Assembly: GCA_030667205.1 (NCBI GenBank)
Contig: DAOUWH010000069.1
Coordinates: 1 to 7,285, forward strand
From: Nitrospirota bacterium
Lineage (GTDB): Bacteria; Nitrospirota; Thermodesulfovibrionia; Thermodesulfovibrionales; JdFR-86
Length of the DNA: 7,285 bases
Direction: 5' to 3'
Each line of letters opens with the position of its first letter. Position 1 is the stretch's first letter. Below the pieces are notes generated by a model that worked only from the letters and a program-made list of their open reading frames with translations, had not been told where the DNA came from and did no database searches. The position numbers and the translations under genes were made by a program. Below are positions 1-6,662 of this stretch, one piece after another.

Positions 1-1353
1 CGCGAGGTCGTCACCCGTAGGACCCGCTTCGAACTGAGCAAAGCCGAGGCACGGGCCCACATCCTCGAAGGCCTTAAAAAGGCGCTGGACCATCTGGACG
101 AAATTATCGCCCTGATAAAGGGCTCCAAGTCGCCCGAGGACGCACGGATCGGCCTGATGGAGGACTACGCCCTCACCGAGGTGCAGGCGCAGGCCATACT
201 GGACATGAAGCTGCAGCGCCTGACGGGCCTGGAGCGCGAAAAGATAGTAACCGAGTACATGGAAGTCCTGAAGGAGATAGAAAGGCTCAAGGCGATACTG
301 GCAAGCGAGGACCTCGTAACCCGGATAATCGGGGAAGAGCTCCTTGAGACGCGGGGGAAATACGCCGACGAAAGAAGGACCGATATCACCGCCGCCACGG
401 GCGAGATAACGCTTGAGGACATGATAACCGAGGAGGAGATGGTCATCACCGTCTCCCATACCGGCTACATCAAGCGCAACCCCCTCAGCGCCTACCGCAG
501 CCAGCACCGGGGCGGCAAGGGCCTTACCGGCATGCAGACCCGCGAGGAGGACTTCGTCGAAGCCCTCTTTATAGGCTCCACGCACGACTACATGATGTTT
601 TTCACCAACCGGGGCCGGCTGTACTGGCAGAAGATCTACCAGATACCCGAGGCGGGCAGGACCGCAAAGGGCAAGGCCATCGTAAACCTCCTTCCGCTTA
701 CCGAGGGTGAGAAGCTGGCCACCGCGCTTCCGGTCAAGGATTTTAAGGAAGGCTACCTCGTGATGTTTACGAAAAAAGGCATCGTGAAGAAGACCGCCCT
801 GAAGGACTACTCAAGGCCCCGCGCCACTGGCATCATCGCCCTGAAGCTCGACGATGACGACGAACTCATCCGCGTAAGGATAACCGACGGCACGAGCGAC
901 CTGATAATCGGCACCTGGAAGGGCCTCAGCATCAGGTTCAACGAAGAGGACGTAAGGGCCATTGGCCGCTCCGGAAGGGGCGTTAAGGGCATCAGGCTTA
1001 CCAAGGGCGACGTGGTCGTCTCGGCCGACGTGGCCAGGGAAAGGACCGTGCTGCTTACCGTGACCGAACGGGGCATGGGGAAGAGGACGAAGATAGAGGG
1101 CTACCCCGTGCAGGGCCGCGGCGGAAAGGGCGTCATCTCAATAAAGGTCACCGAAAAGGGCGGCAATGCCGTGGGCCTCATCCAGGTAAACGACGACGAC
1201 GAGGTCGTCATGATGTCAAACGCAGGCAAGCTCATACGCACCCGGGCCGGCGACATCTCGCTCCTGGGCCGTAACACACAGGGCGTAAAGCTCATGAACG
1301 TAAACCACGAAGACCGGGTGATGAGCATAGGCCGCGTGGCCGAAAGAGATTGA
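1..1353 (+). CDS. gyrA: DNA gyrase subunit A, C-terminal 450 residues (5' truncated by window edge)
   Basis: Gyrase A cuts and rejoins DNA and, with GyrB, introduces negative supercoils using ATP. The frame is open from base 1. The first residues (REVVTRRTRFEL) are the canonical GyrA stretch that follows the tower domain, so about 360 N-terminal residues, including the winged helix and catalytic tyrosine, lie outside the window. Visible residues ~1-135 are the coiled-coil arm and its distal gate (AILDMKLQRLTGLE, about 65-78). The rest is the beta-pinwheel wrapping domain. The GyrA box QHRGGKG (502-522) marks blade 1 and separates gyrase from topoisomerase IV. I count six blade motifs: QHRGGKG, GRTAKGKAI, RPRATGIIAL, GRSGRGVKGI, QGRGGKGVI (1111-1131) and GRNTQGVKL. 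The protein ends soon after blade 6 (GRVAERD) and lacks the long acidic tail of E. coli GyrA. It is convergent with the dgt gene. Identification is near certain. Confidence 0.97.
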   Translation, partial: REVVTRRTRFELSKAEARAHILEGLKKALDHLDEIIALIKGSKSPEDARIGLMEDYALTEVQAQAILDMKLQRLTGLEREKIVTEYMEVLKEIERLKAILASEDLVTRIIGEELLETRGKYADERRTDITAATGEITLEDMITEEEMVITVSHTGYIKRNPLSAYRSQHRGGKGLTGMQTREEDFVEALFIGSTHDYMMFFTNRGRLYWQKIYQIPEAGRTAKGKAIVNLLPLTEGEKLATALPVKDFKEGYLVMFTKKGIVKKTALKDYSRPRATGIIALKLDDDDELIRVRITDGTSDLIIGTWKGLSIRFNEEDVRAIGRSGRGVKGIRLTKGDVVVSADVARERTVLLTVTERGMGKRTKIEGYPVQGRGGKGVISIKVTEKGGNAVGLIQVNDDDEVVMMSNAGKLIRTRAGDISLLGRNTQGVKLMNVNHEDRVMSIGRVAERD

Positions 1354-1365
1354 AAGGGCCGCTTA

Positions 1366-1394
1366 GTGGCGCCGGAGGAGCAGCCACCGCTTTT
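1366..1394 (+). terminator. Weak terminator-like hairpin after gyrA
   Basis: A 5-bp perfect stem (GTGGC 1366-1370, GCCAC 1383-1387) with a 12-base loop begins 12 bases after the gyrA stop and is followed by a short T run (1391-1394). It sits in the 50-bp gap between two convergent genes. The stem is short and the loop long, so intrinsic termination would be modest. On the opposite strand no T run follows it, so it is less convincing as a dgt terminator. Confidence 0.35.
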
Positions 1395-1403
1395 CTCTGA
1401 AAC

Positions 1404-2441
1404 TTAATAAACCATCCACTCACGCGGCATGAAGAGCCTCTCGTGGGTCATGAGGGCGAAGCGGTCCGTCATCCCTGCAATGAAGTCGCAGACGCTGCGG
1501 TGCTTGTCGCCTTTCCTCCTGTCAGGGATATCGCGGAAGACCTCCTCGGGGTGCGCGAGGTAGTAGTTGTAGAGGTCGGTGAGCAGCTTCCTGGCCTTCT
1601 CGAACTCCTCCTGCTGGCTCTCGCTCTCGTAGACGCGCTCGTAGAGGAAGTCCCTGAGGGCGGACGTGGCGTCGAGGACCCCGGGGCTCATCCTCAGCTC
1701 ATCGAGCTCAGCCTCGAGGCTTGCACTGACGAGGTCCCTGACCATGGTGTCTATGCGCTTTGAGTACGACCCGCCAAGCGTTTTACGGATATCGCTCGGT
1801 ATGTCCTTGTGCTTTAAGACCCCCGCGCGCATGGCGTCGTCGAGGTCGTGGTTGAGGTAGGCGATTACGTCGGAGACCCTCACCACCTGGCCCTCCAGCG
1901 TGGTGGCCCTGTTGGACTTCGAGTCGGGGAAGATGAAACCCTTGCCCTTTGAGTGCTTTAAAATCCCGTCCCTGACCTCTTCGGTAAGGTTGAGGCCCTT
2001 GCCGTCATGCTCGAGGAACTCCACGACCCTGAGGCTCTGTTCGTAGTGCTCGAAGCCTCCGGGGTGTATGCCTCTGAGCACGGCCTCTCCGGCGTGCCCG
2101 AAGGGTGTGTGGCCGAGGTCGTGCGCGAGGGCAATGGCCTCGGTGAGGTCCTCGTTAAGCCTGAGCGCACGCGCTATGGTCCGGGCAATCTGGCTTACCT
2201 CAAGCACGTGGGTCAGGCGGGTGCGGTAGTGGTCGCCCTTCGGGGCGAGGAAGACCTGCGTCTTGTGCTTCAGGCGCCTGAATGCCTTGGAATGTATTAC
2301 CCTGTCGCGGTCGTGCTGAAAGCAGGTCCTCAGGGTACCCTGCCGCTCGGGGGTTTTTCTTCCGCGGCTCTGCGAGCTACGGCATGCCCTGGGATGGAGG
2401 GTCTGCTCTTCTATCTTTTCCGTCTGGCGGCGGATGTTCAT
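1404..2441 (-). CDS. dgt: dGTPase-like HD-domain deoxynucleoside triphosphate triphosphohydrolase
   Basis: The protein (345 aa) belongs to the Dgt family, which hydrolyses dNTPs to the deoxynucleoside plus tripolyphosphate in the cytoplasm and so limits dNTP pools. It is of the shorter bacterial 'dGTPase-like, type 2' kind; substrate preference within this subfamily varies and cannot be read from sequence. Visible motifs: the N-terminal signature RTCFQHDRDRVIHSKAFRRL (37-56); HD-metal ligands H78 (in RLTHVLEV), H107-D108 (in AHDLGH, 106-111) and D191 (in SDVIAYLNHD); and H116 and E119 in GHAGE, matching the catalytic His/Glu pair known from E. coli Dgt. All core residues are present, so it should be active. 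The ATG overlaps the smc stop by one base (TGATG). No clear Shine-Dalgarno sequence precedes it, so translation probably depends on ribosomes finishing smc. The start fits the family's usual N terminus. Gene order smc-dgt implies one transcript. Confidence 0.93.
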   Translation of the reverse strand: MNIRRQTEKIEEQTLHPRACRSSQSRGRKTPERQGTLRTCFQHDRDRVIHSKAFRRLKHKTQVFLAPKGDHYRTRLTHVLEVSQIARTIARALRLNEDLTEAIALAHDLGHTPFGHAGEAVLRGIHPGGFEHYEQSLRVVEFLEHDGKGLNLTEEVRDGILKHSKGKGFIFPDSKSNRATTLEGQVVRVSDVIAYLNHDLDDAMRAGVLKHKDIPSDIRKTLGGSYSKRIDTMVRDLVSASLEAELDELRMSPGVLDATSALRDFLYERVYESESQQEEFEKARKLLTDLYNYYLAHPEEVFRDIPDRRKGDKHRSVCDFIAGMTDRFALMTHERLFMPREWMVY

Positions 2442-5400
2442 CAGGCTTCGGCAAGCTGCATGGAGATGACCTTCGAGACCCCGGGCTCCTCCATCGTTAT
2501 GCCGTAGATGTAGTCGGCGGCCTCCATGGTGACGCGGTTGTGGGTGACCACGATGAACTGGATATCCTTTGAAAGCTCTCTAAGCATCTGGGAAAATTTC
2601 AAGGTGTTCGACTCGTCAAGGGCGGCGTCGGCCTCGTCCAGTATGCAAAGCGGCGTGGGCTTTATCAGAAAGCTCGCAAACAGGATGGCAAGCGCGGCGA
2701 GGGATTTCTCGCCTCCCGAGAGGAGGTTTATGTTCTGGAGCTTCTTGCCCGGGGGCTGCGCGACGATGTCCACGCCCGTCTCGAGGATGTTGCGCTCGTC
2801 CGTAAGCACAAGCTCCGCATGGCCGCCTCCGAAGAGGATTTCAAAGACCTCCCCGAACTTTACCCTGAGGGCCTCGTAGGCCTCCCTTAGGTTCTTCCTC
2901 GTAGTGGAGTTTATCCTCGCTATGGCCTCCTCGAGCTCCGCGATTGAGCGGTCGAGGTCCTCCTGCTGCTGCTTAAGGAAATCGTAACGCTCTTTTAGCT
3001 CCTCGTACTCCGCTATGGAGCCGAGGCTCACGGGGCCGAGCTTTTCAATTTTCATCTTGAGCTCGTCCCTCCTGTCGTGGTCGTCCTCGGCTACCGGCTC
3101 TTCCTCGACCTCGCCGAGTTCGACCGAGTATGCGCTTCGGATGTTCTCAACGAGGTTATCGAGCATAACCCTGTGCTCGGCCCTCTGGACGTCGAGTTCG
3201 GAGAGCTTCTGCGCCAGAGACTCTATAGCTGCCCTGAGGCCCTTGAGGCCCTGCTCCTTCGAGCGTATTCCATCGGAGTCCGACGAGATAAGGTCCCTCT
3301 CCGACGATATCCTCGCCTCAAGCTCACTGGCCCGCACGACCCGTTCCTTAAGCTCCTCGTCCTTTTGTTTTGCCTCTTCCTCGCGCTCGCCTATGCGCTC
3401 GCCGGCAAGGCCTATCTCCCTCTTTACGGACTCGCTCTTTCTTGAAAGCTCATCCTTGAGCCCCCGGACGGATTCGGTCTCGTTCCTGAGGGAATTTATC
3501 CTTTCGGCGAGAGAGTTGAGCTTGAGCCTCAGGTCGACGGACTCTGTCCTCCTCTGCTCGTGTCCGGCGCGCCTGGCGGATATGTCGGCCTGTATTTCCG
3601 AGATGGCAGTATCGACGCGTTTTCTGTCCTCTTCCAGCCGGCTTATCTCCCGGCCCTTCTCCTCTATGAGGGCATCGAGCGAGGCCTTCTCCCTTTCTGC
3701 CTGCTCCTGCTCCATCCTGATGACGCCCAGCTTTCTTTCGGCGCGCTCGATCTCCTCGGCCTGCCCTTCGACCTTGAGCTTAAGCAGGGACGTTTCCCTT
3801 TCAGCCTCGACCGCCTTTTCAGTTACGCTCTGCAGCTCCTGCTCCTTGTCGCCGATGGCTCCCTGAGTCTCCTGCGTGCGGCTCTCAAGGGCGGTGATGG
3901 ATGACTTCCTTGCCTCTATCTCCTCCCCAAGCTCCCTTATCTGCCTTTTCAGGGCGAGTATTCCCCTGCTCTTTCCGGCTATGACAGCGCCCGAGGGCTC
4001 CACTGTCTCGCCCTCAAGCGTAACGAACGTCATGCCCCTGCCCCTCATGCCCAGGGCTGCCTCTACGTCACTGACCACAACAACGTTGGCAAGGAGGTTT
4101 TTAACGATGCCCTGAAACTCATCCTTCACCGTCACGAGGTCAGCCGCCCATGCCACGGCACCTTCGGGAAGCGGGCTGTCGTCGGTGAAGCCCTCCGTGC
4201 CGAGGTGTATGAAGGCTGTCCTTCCGATGTCCTTGGCCTTGATGGCGGCGACCGCCTTGAGGACGTCCTCGGATGCCCTGAGCACAAGGCCGCCCGCTGT
4301 CTCCCTGAGTGCGCTCTCGATGGCACGTTCGTATTCCTTGGGCACCTCGATGATGTCGGCCACCGGGGCGACTATGTCGACTGCATCCCCGAGCTCGCTG
4401 TCCGCGCCGTCGGAGACGACCATCTCCCTGAGGGAATCGAGGCGCGAGACCGCCGAGGCAAGCTCCTCTCGCTCTTTCAGAGTCTCAAGCCTCAGGGCCT
4501 CAAGCTTTGCTCTAAGGGCATTAACTTCCCTGTCTACCGTTTCCTTACGCTGGCTTAGCGATGCGGCCTCGTTCTCCCTGTCTTTGATCTGTCCCTCTGT
4601 GGTGCGGAGCTCTGCCCTGACACCTTCGAGGTGGGAGCCGAGCTCGCCGGATTCCCTGTCCAGGGCGTCCTGCTTGCGTTTGAGGGCCTCGAGGGCTTCG
4701 AGATGGCGGCCCTGTGCGTTACGGAGGCCGCCGAGTTCGTCGGAGACTGTAAAAACCTCCCGGCGCCTTTCCTCGAGGGAGGCCTCGGTGCGGGATATCT
4801 CCCCTTCGCTTGCGTTTAAAGACTTCGCCTGCTCCTGCATCGTGCCGCTGAGGGCGGAGACTTCCCCGTCGAGCGAGCCCAGAAGTGCTGCAATCTCCTC
4901 TTCGCGCTCCCCGGCGGATGCGAGCTTTTTAAAGGTTTCCTCCTCCTCTTGCCTGAGCCTCCCGATGTTTTCCCTGAGGCTGTCGCACTCCGTCTTTAGC
5001 ACCGCGATGGAGCGCTCATGCTCGGCGATCTCCTTCTGCCTGCCCTGCAGGTCGAGATGCAGCTCGTTTAAAGCCTTTTCCTTCTCTACAAGCCCGATAC
5101 GGCCTGCCTCGATATCGGCCTCTGCCCGTGAGAGTTCGGAGCGCTTAAAGGCGTCCTCTTCCTTTATGGCTCCGTGTTCCGATAGTATCCCGTCAAGCTC
5201 TTCGTTGAGCCTTGCGTATCCATGCCTTGCCAGCCTCAGCTCTATCAGGCGAAGCTCCTCCGAGAGCCGTTTAAAACGCTCCGCTCGCTTTACCTGCCTG
5301 TCCAGCGAGTTTATCTGCCGCCTGATTTCGGCGATGACGTCGTTTATCCTCTGGAGGTTGTTCCTCGAGGACTCGATCTTGGACTCCACCTCGACCCTCC

Positions 5401-5920
5401 TTACCTTGTATTTGACAACGCCTGCGACCTCTTCGAGGATGAACCTTCTTTCCTCGGGCTTGGCGTTGAGGATGGCCGCTATCTTGTCCTGCTCGAGTAT
5501 GGAGTAGCTTTTGACCTCAAGCCCGGTGTCAAGGAAGATGTCCCTGATGTCGCGGAGGCGGCAGATGTTGCGGTTTATCATGTAGTCGCTGTCGCCCGAG
5601 CGGTAAAGCCTCCTTGCCACCGACAGCTGCGCGTCGCCGCCGTTGTCGGGGTTGCTGGCAAGGCCGCTGACCACAAGCCTTACCTCGGCCATCCCTTTGG
5701 GCTTTCTGGACTGGGAGCCGGTGAAGATCACCTGCTCCATCTTGTCGCCCCGCAGGCTCTTTGCGCTCTGCTCGCCGAGCACCCATTTGAAGGAGTCCAC
5801 CACGTTGGACTTGCCGCAGCCGTTGGGCCCCACTACGCAGGTGATGCCGGGGTGCAGGTTGAATACTGTCTTTTCACTGAAGGATTTGAAACCAAGGAGT
5901 TCTATCTTATCGACGCGCAT
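2441..5920 (-). CDS. smc: Chromosome segregation/condensation ATPase SMC
   Basis: SMC (1159 aa) forms a V-shaped homodimer that, with ScpA and ScpB, loads onto DNA and organises and segregates the chromosome by ATP-driven loop extrusion. Length is close to the ~1180 aa of other bacterial SMCs. Domains in order: N-terminal head with Walker A GPNGCGKS (31-38; bases 5807-5830) and Q-loop Q144 in SYSILEQDKI; first coiled-coil arm ~170-505; hinge ~512-655; second coiled-coil arm ~655-1010; C-terminal head with ABC signature LSGGEKSLAALA (1067-1078), Walker B LCILDE (1091-1096), D-loop AALDE (1099-1103) and switch histidine H1127. Everything needed for ATPase activity is intact. The hinge motif usually written GxxxTGGS reads GAVIAGKS (644-651). 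The start MRVDKIELLGFKSF is the canonical SMC N terminus, although no Shine-Dalgarno sequence precedes it. It is first in an operon with dgt. ScpA and ScpB are not in the window. Confidence 0.97.
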   Translation of the reverse strand: MRVDKIELLGFKSFSEKTVFNLHPGITCVVGPNGCGKSNVVDSFKWVLGEQSAKSLRGDKMEQVIFTGSQSRKPKGMAEVRLVVSGLASNPDNGGDAQLSVARRLYRSGDSDYMINRNICRLRDIRDIFLDTGLEVKSYSILEQDKIAAILNAKPEERRFILEEVAGVVKYKVRRVEVESKIESSRNNLQRINDVIAEIRRQINSLDRQVKRAERFKRLSEELRLIELRLARHGYARLNEELDGILSEHGAIKEEDAFKRSELSRAEADIEAGRIGLVEKEKALNELHLDLQGRQKEIAEHERSIAVLKTECDSLRENIGRLRQEEEETFKKLASAGEREEEIAALLGSLDGEVSALSGTMQEQAKSLNASEGEISRTEASLEERRREVFTVSDELGGLRNAQGRHLEALEALKRKQDALDRESGELGSHLEGVRAELRTTEGQIKDRENEAASLSQRKETVDREVNALRAKLEALRLETLKEREELASAVSRLDSLREMVVSDGADSELGDAVDIVAPVADIIEVPKEYERAIESALRETAGGLVLRASEDVLKAVAAIKAKDIGRTAFIHLGTEGFTDDSPLPEGAVAWAADLVTVKDEFQGIVKNLLANVVVVSDVEAALGMRGRGMTFVTLEGETVEPSGAVIAGKSRGILALKRQIRELGEEIEARKSSITALESRTQETQGAIGDKEQELQSVTEKAVEAERETSLLKLKVEGQAEEIERAERKLGVIRMEQEQAEREKASLDALIEEKGREISRLEEDRKRVDTAISEIQADISARRAGHEQRRTESVDLRLKLNSLAERINSLRNETESVRGLKDELSRKSESVKREIGLAGERIGEREEEAKQKDEELKERVVRASELEARISSERDLISSDSDGIRSKEQGLKGLRAAIESLAQKLSELDVQRAEHRVMLDNLVENIRSAYSVELGEVEEEPVAEDDHDRRDELKMKIEKLGPVSLGSIAEYEELKERYDFLKQQQEDLDRSIAELEEAIARINSTTRKNLREAYEALRVKFGEVFEILFGGGHAELVLTDERNILETGVDIVAQPPGKKLQNINLLSGGEKSLAALAILFASFLIKPTPLCILDEADAALDESNTLKFSQMLRELSKDIQFIVVTHNRVTMEAADYIYGITMEEPGVSKVISMQLAEA

Positions 5921-5939
5921 GGTTGATTAGTATAACCAT
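5919..5939. promoter_or_regulatory. Dyad over the smc -10 element and start codon (possible operator)
   Basis: A perfect 6-bp inverted repeat, ATGGTT (5919-5924) and AACCAT (5934-5939), flanks a 9-base spacer. It spans the candidate -10 box and reaches the smc start codon. A protein bound here would block transcription of smc-dgt. Six-bp arms can occur by chance, so the regulatory reading is inference. Confidence 0.25.
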
Positions 5940-5958
5940 TACGGGACACGCGTTACAA
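5929..5958 (-). promoter_or_regulatory. Candidate sigma70 promoter for smc-dgt, giving a nearly leaderless mRNA
   Basis: Reading the minus strand, TTGTAA (5958-5953; four of six matches to TTGACA) is followed after 18 bases by TATACT (5934-5929; five of six matches to TATAAT). The -10 element ends only 8 bases before the smc ATG at 5920. A normal start point about 7 bases downstream would put the mRNA 5' end near base 5922, so the leader would be 0 to a few bases. This agrees with the lack of a Shine-Dalgarno sequence before smc. It is predicted from pattern only; another promoter farther upstream cannot be excluded. Confidence 0.5.
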
Positions 5959-6054
5959 GACGGCACGGAAGCCCCAGAACGCTCCCTGCGGGGCTCGGTG
6001 TGCACGCCCTTTCGCTATTACCTAAGCCAGTGTTTTTTCAAAAGAAAAAGTTTC

Positions 6055-6115
6055 CTTGTCGCCCTGCCTTATCCCGCAAAAAGGTCTTGTCGCACCGCAA
6101 TTTTCCCGCTAAAAA
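6055..6115. repeat. Two imperfect tandem direct repeats, period about 31 bp
   Basis: Unit 1 (6055-6082) is CTTGTCGC, 9 bases, TCCCGC, AAAAA. Unit 2 (6086-6115) is CTTGTCGC, 10 bases, TCCCGC, T, AAAAA. The 8-bp and 6-bp blocks are identical and sit at nearly the same spacing, about three helical turns apart between units, so both would face the same side of the DNA. A more degenerate third echo (CTTG at 6136, TTTTCC, then TTAAAAA ending at 6156) runs into the dyad before the MerR-type gene. This could be an array of protein-binding sites or the remains of a local duplication. Confidence 0.5.
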
Positions 6116-6143
6116 CCCTGCAAATGATTTTAGGACTTGCATT

Positions 6144-6174
6144 TTCCAATTAAAAAGCGTTTTAATAATTGGAA
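6144..6174. promoter_or_regulatory. Inverted repeat upstream of the MerR-type gene, candidate autoregulatory operator
   Basis: A perfect 9-bp inverted repeat, TTCCAATTA (6144-6152) and TAATTGGAA (6166-6174), encloses 13 bases that themselves hold most of a second symmetric element (TTAAAA 6150-6155, TTTTAA 6160-6165). It lies 61 bases before the gene's ATG. A -10-like AATAAT (6164-6169) is inside the right arm, with TTGCAT (6137-6142) 21 bases upstream as a poor, over-spaced -35. MerR proteins typically bind dyads in promoters with long spacers and often control their own gene. An alternative promoter is TTGGAA (6169-6174), 18 bases, TCTATT (6193-6198). No hairpin terminator fits because no U tract follows. 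Confidence 0.45.
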
Positions 6175-6223
6175 TTAGCAGATTTCGAAGGTTCTATTGC
6201 GAAAGATTAAGAAAGAGATAAGC

Positions 6224-6230
6224 GGAGAGG
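6224..6230 (+). promoter_or_regulatory. Shine-Dalgarno site that fixes the MerR-type gene start
   Basis: GGAGAGG lies 5 bases before the ATG at 6236. The in-frame TTG at 6197, which would add 13 mostly charged residues, has no such site, and the MerR fold starts only after the ATG. The ATG is therefore preferred. Confidence 0.75.
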
Positions 6231-6235
6231 ACAGA

Positions 6236-6637
6236 ATGAACACACCGCTGTACCCCATCGGTATAGTGGCCGAGCTCATTGGCACCACCGACCAGACCCT
6301 GAGGCTTTACGAAAAGCACGGCCTCATAAAGCCGGCCAGGCGCAACAAGAACCGTTACTACTCCGAAAACAACATCAAGTGGCTCCGCTGCCTGAGGGAC
6401 CTCATCCACAACCGCAAGATTAGCATCCAGGGGATTAAAAAACTCATGGAATATGCGCCCTGCTGGGAGATCACGGAGTGCTCCGAAGAGCGCAAAAGCA
6501 ACTGCACCGCCTTCATAAACAAGGCAAAACCCTGCTGGGAACTGAACCGCCTCATATGCAACCGCGAGTCCGGCAAGATATGCGAAGACTGCGTGGTCTA
6601 TCTGTCCAAGAAGATGCAGCCCCAATCAAGAAGGTAA
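6236..6637 (+). CDS. MerR-family transcriptional regulator with C-terminal seven-cysteine 'two-CW' domain
   Basis: This is a 133-aa DNA-binding protein. Residues 6-31 form the MerR helix-turn-helix (YPIGIVAELIG, then TLRLYEKHGLI), and the wing carries the usual RYY-SENNI element (40-47), giving a fold closest in style to short HspR-like MerR proteins. The long dimerisation helix of classical MerR sensors is cut short near residue 72. It is replaced by a Cys-rich module with cysteines at 76, 82, 90, 100, 108, 116 and 119, two of them in CW pairs (76-77 and 100-101) and the last two as CEDC. This spacing matches the small 'two-CW' domain I know from delta-type bacteria, whose ligand is not established; a metal, Fe-S cluster or redox signal is plausible. 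It is divergent from smc and convergent with the TPR gene, so it appears to be a single-gene unit, perhaps autoregulated through the upstream dyad. Its targets are unknown. Confidence 0.85.
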   Translation: MNTPLYPIGIVAELIGTTDQTLRLYEKHGLIKPARRNKNRYYSENNIKWLRCLRDLIHNRKISIQGIKKLMEYAPCWEITECSEERKSNCTAFINKAKPCWELNRLICNRESGKICEDCVVYLSKKMQPQSRR

Positions 6638-6662
6638 TCCCGCCGCTTCTTCACATACTGCC

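Larger units (their letters stand above)
5921..6235. other. 315-bp divergent intergenic region between smc and the MerR-type gene
   Basis: No convincing gene lies here. The two plus-strand open frames in it start at TTG or GTG codons without a ribosome binding site and encode low-complexity basic/aromatic peptides resembling no family I recognise. The left third is GC-rich and contains a GCCCC/GGGGC inverted repeat (5971-5975 and 5990-5994, 14-base loop) with no T run after it. The middle has an A/T-only-type hairpin (TTTTTC 6034-6039, GAAAAA 6044-6049). The right half is AT-rich and carries the direct repeats and the dyad listed separately. It must hold the promoters of both divergent units. 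Confidence 0.7.

Noticed and set aside
2007..2507. 166-codon plus-strand open frame spanning dgt and the end of smc
   Set aside because: It crosses the well-supported dgt start and smc stop, shows no recognisable domain, and is antisense to the HD active-site region.
3015..3866. 283-codon plus-strand open frame antisense to smc
   Set aside because: Same explanation: low-complexity Ser-rich shadow of the second coiled-coil arm, while the smc frame has full family motifs on both sides.
3000..5300. Repetitive-looking coding stretches in smc as DNA repeats
   Set aside because: The periodicity is the heptad pattern of the coiled-coil arms, not nucleotide repeats.
4185..5507. 440-codon plus-strand open frame antisense to smc
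   Set aside because: It is a serine/arginine-rich mirror of the coiled-coil coding strand, with no domain and no ribosome binding site. Long antisense frames are expected opposite GC-rich Glu/Arg/Leu-rich genes.
5971..5994. GCCCC/GGGGC inverted repeat as a terminator
   Set aside because: The loop is 14 bases and no T run follows on either strand. No gene ends into this region, because both neighbours point away from it.
5923..6221. Two overlapping small plus-strand open frames in the intergenic region
   Set aside because: TTG and GTG starts, no Shine-Dalgarno site, no family resemblance, and they overlap the repeats and dyad. The region reads as regulatory.
6197..6235. TTG start adding 13 residues to the MerR-type regulator
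   Set aside because: No ribosome binding site at TTG, whereas GGAGAGG lies 5 bases before the ATG at 6236, and the extra residues are outside the MerR fold.
6628..6651. AAGAAG/CTTCTT inverted repeat at the end of the MerR-type gene as a terminator
   Set aside because: The stem is AT-rich with a 12-base loop, contains the stop codon, and lacks a T run after it. It is too weak to call.
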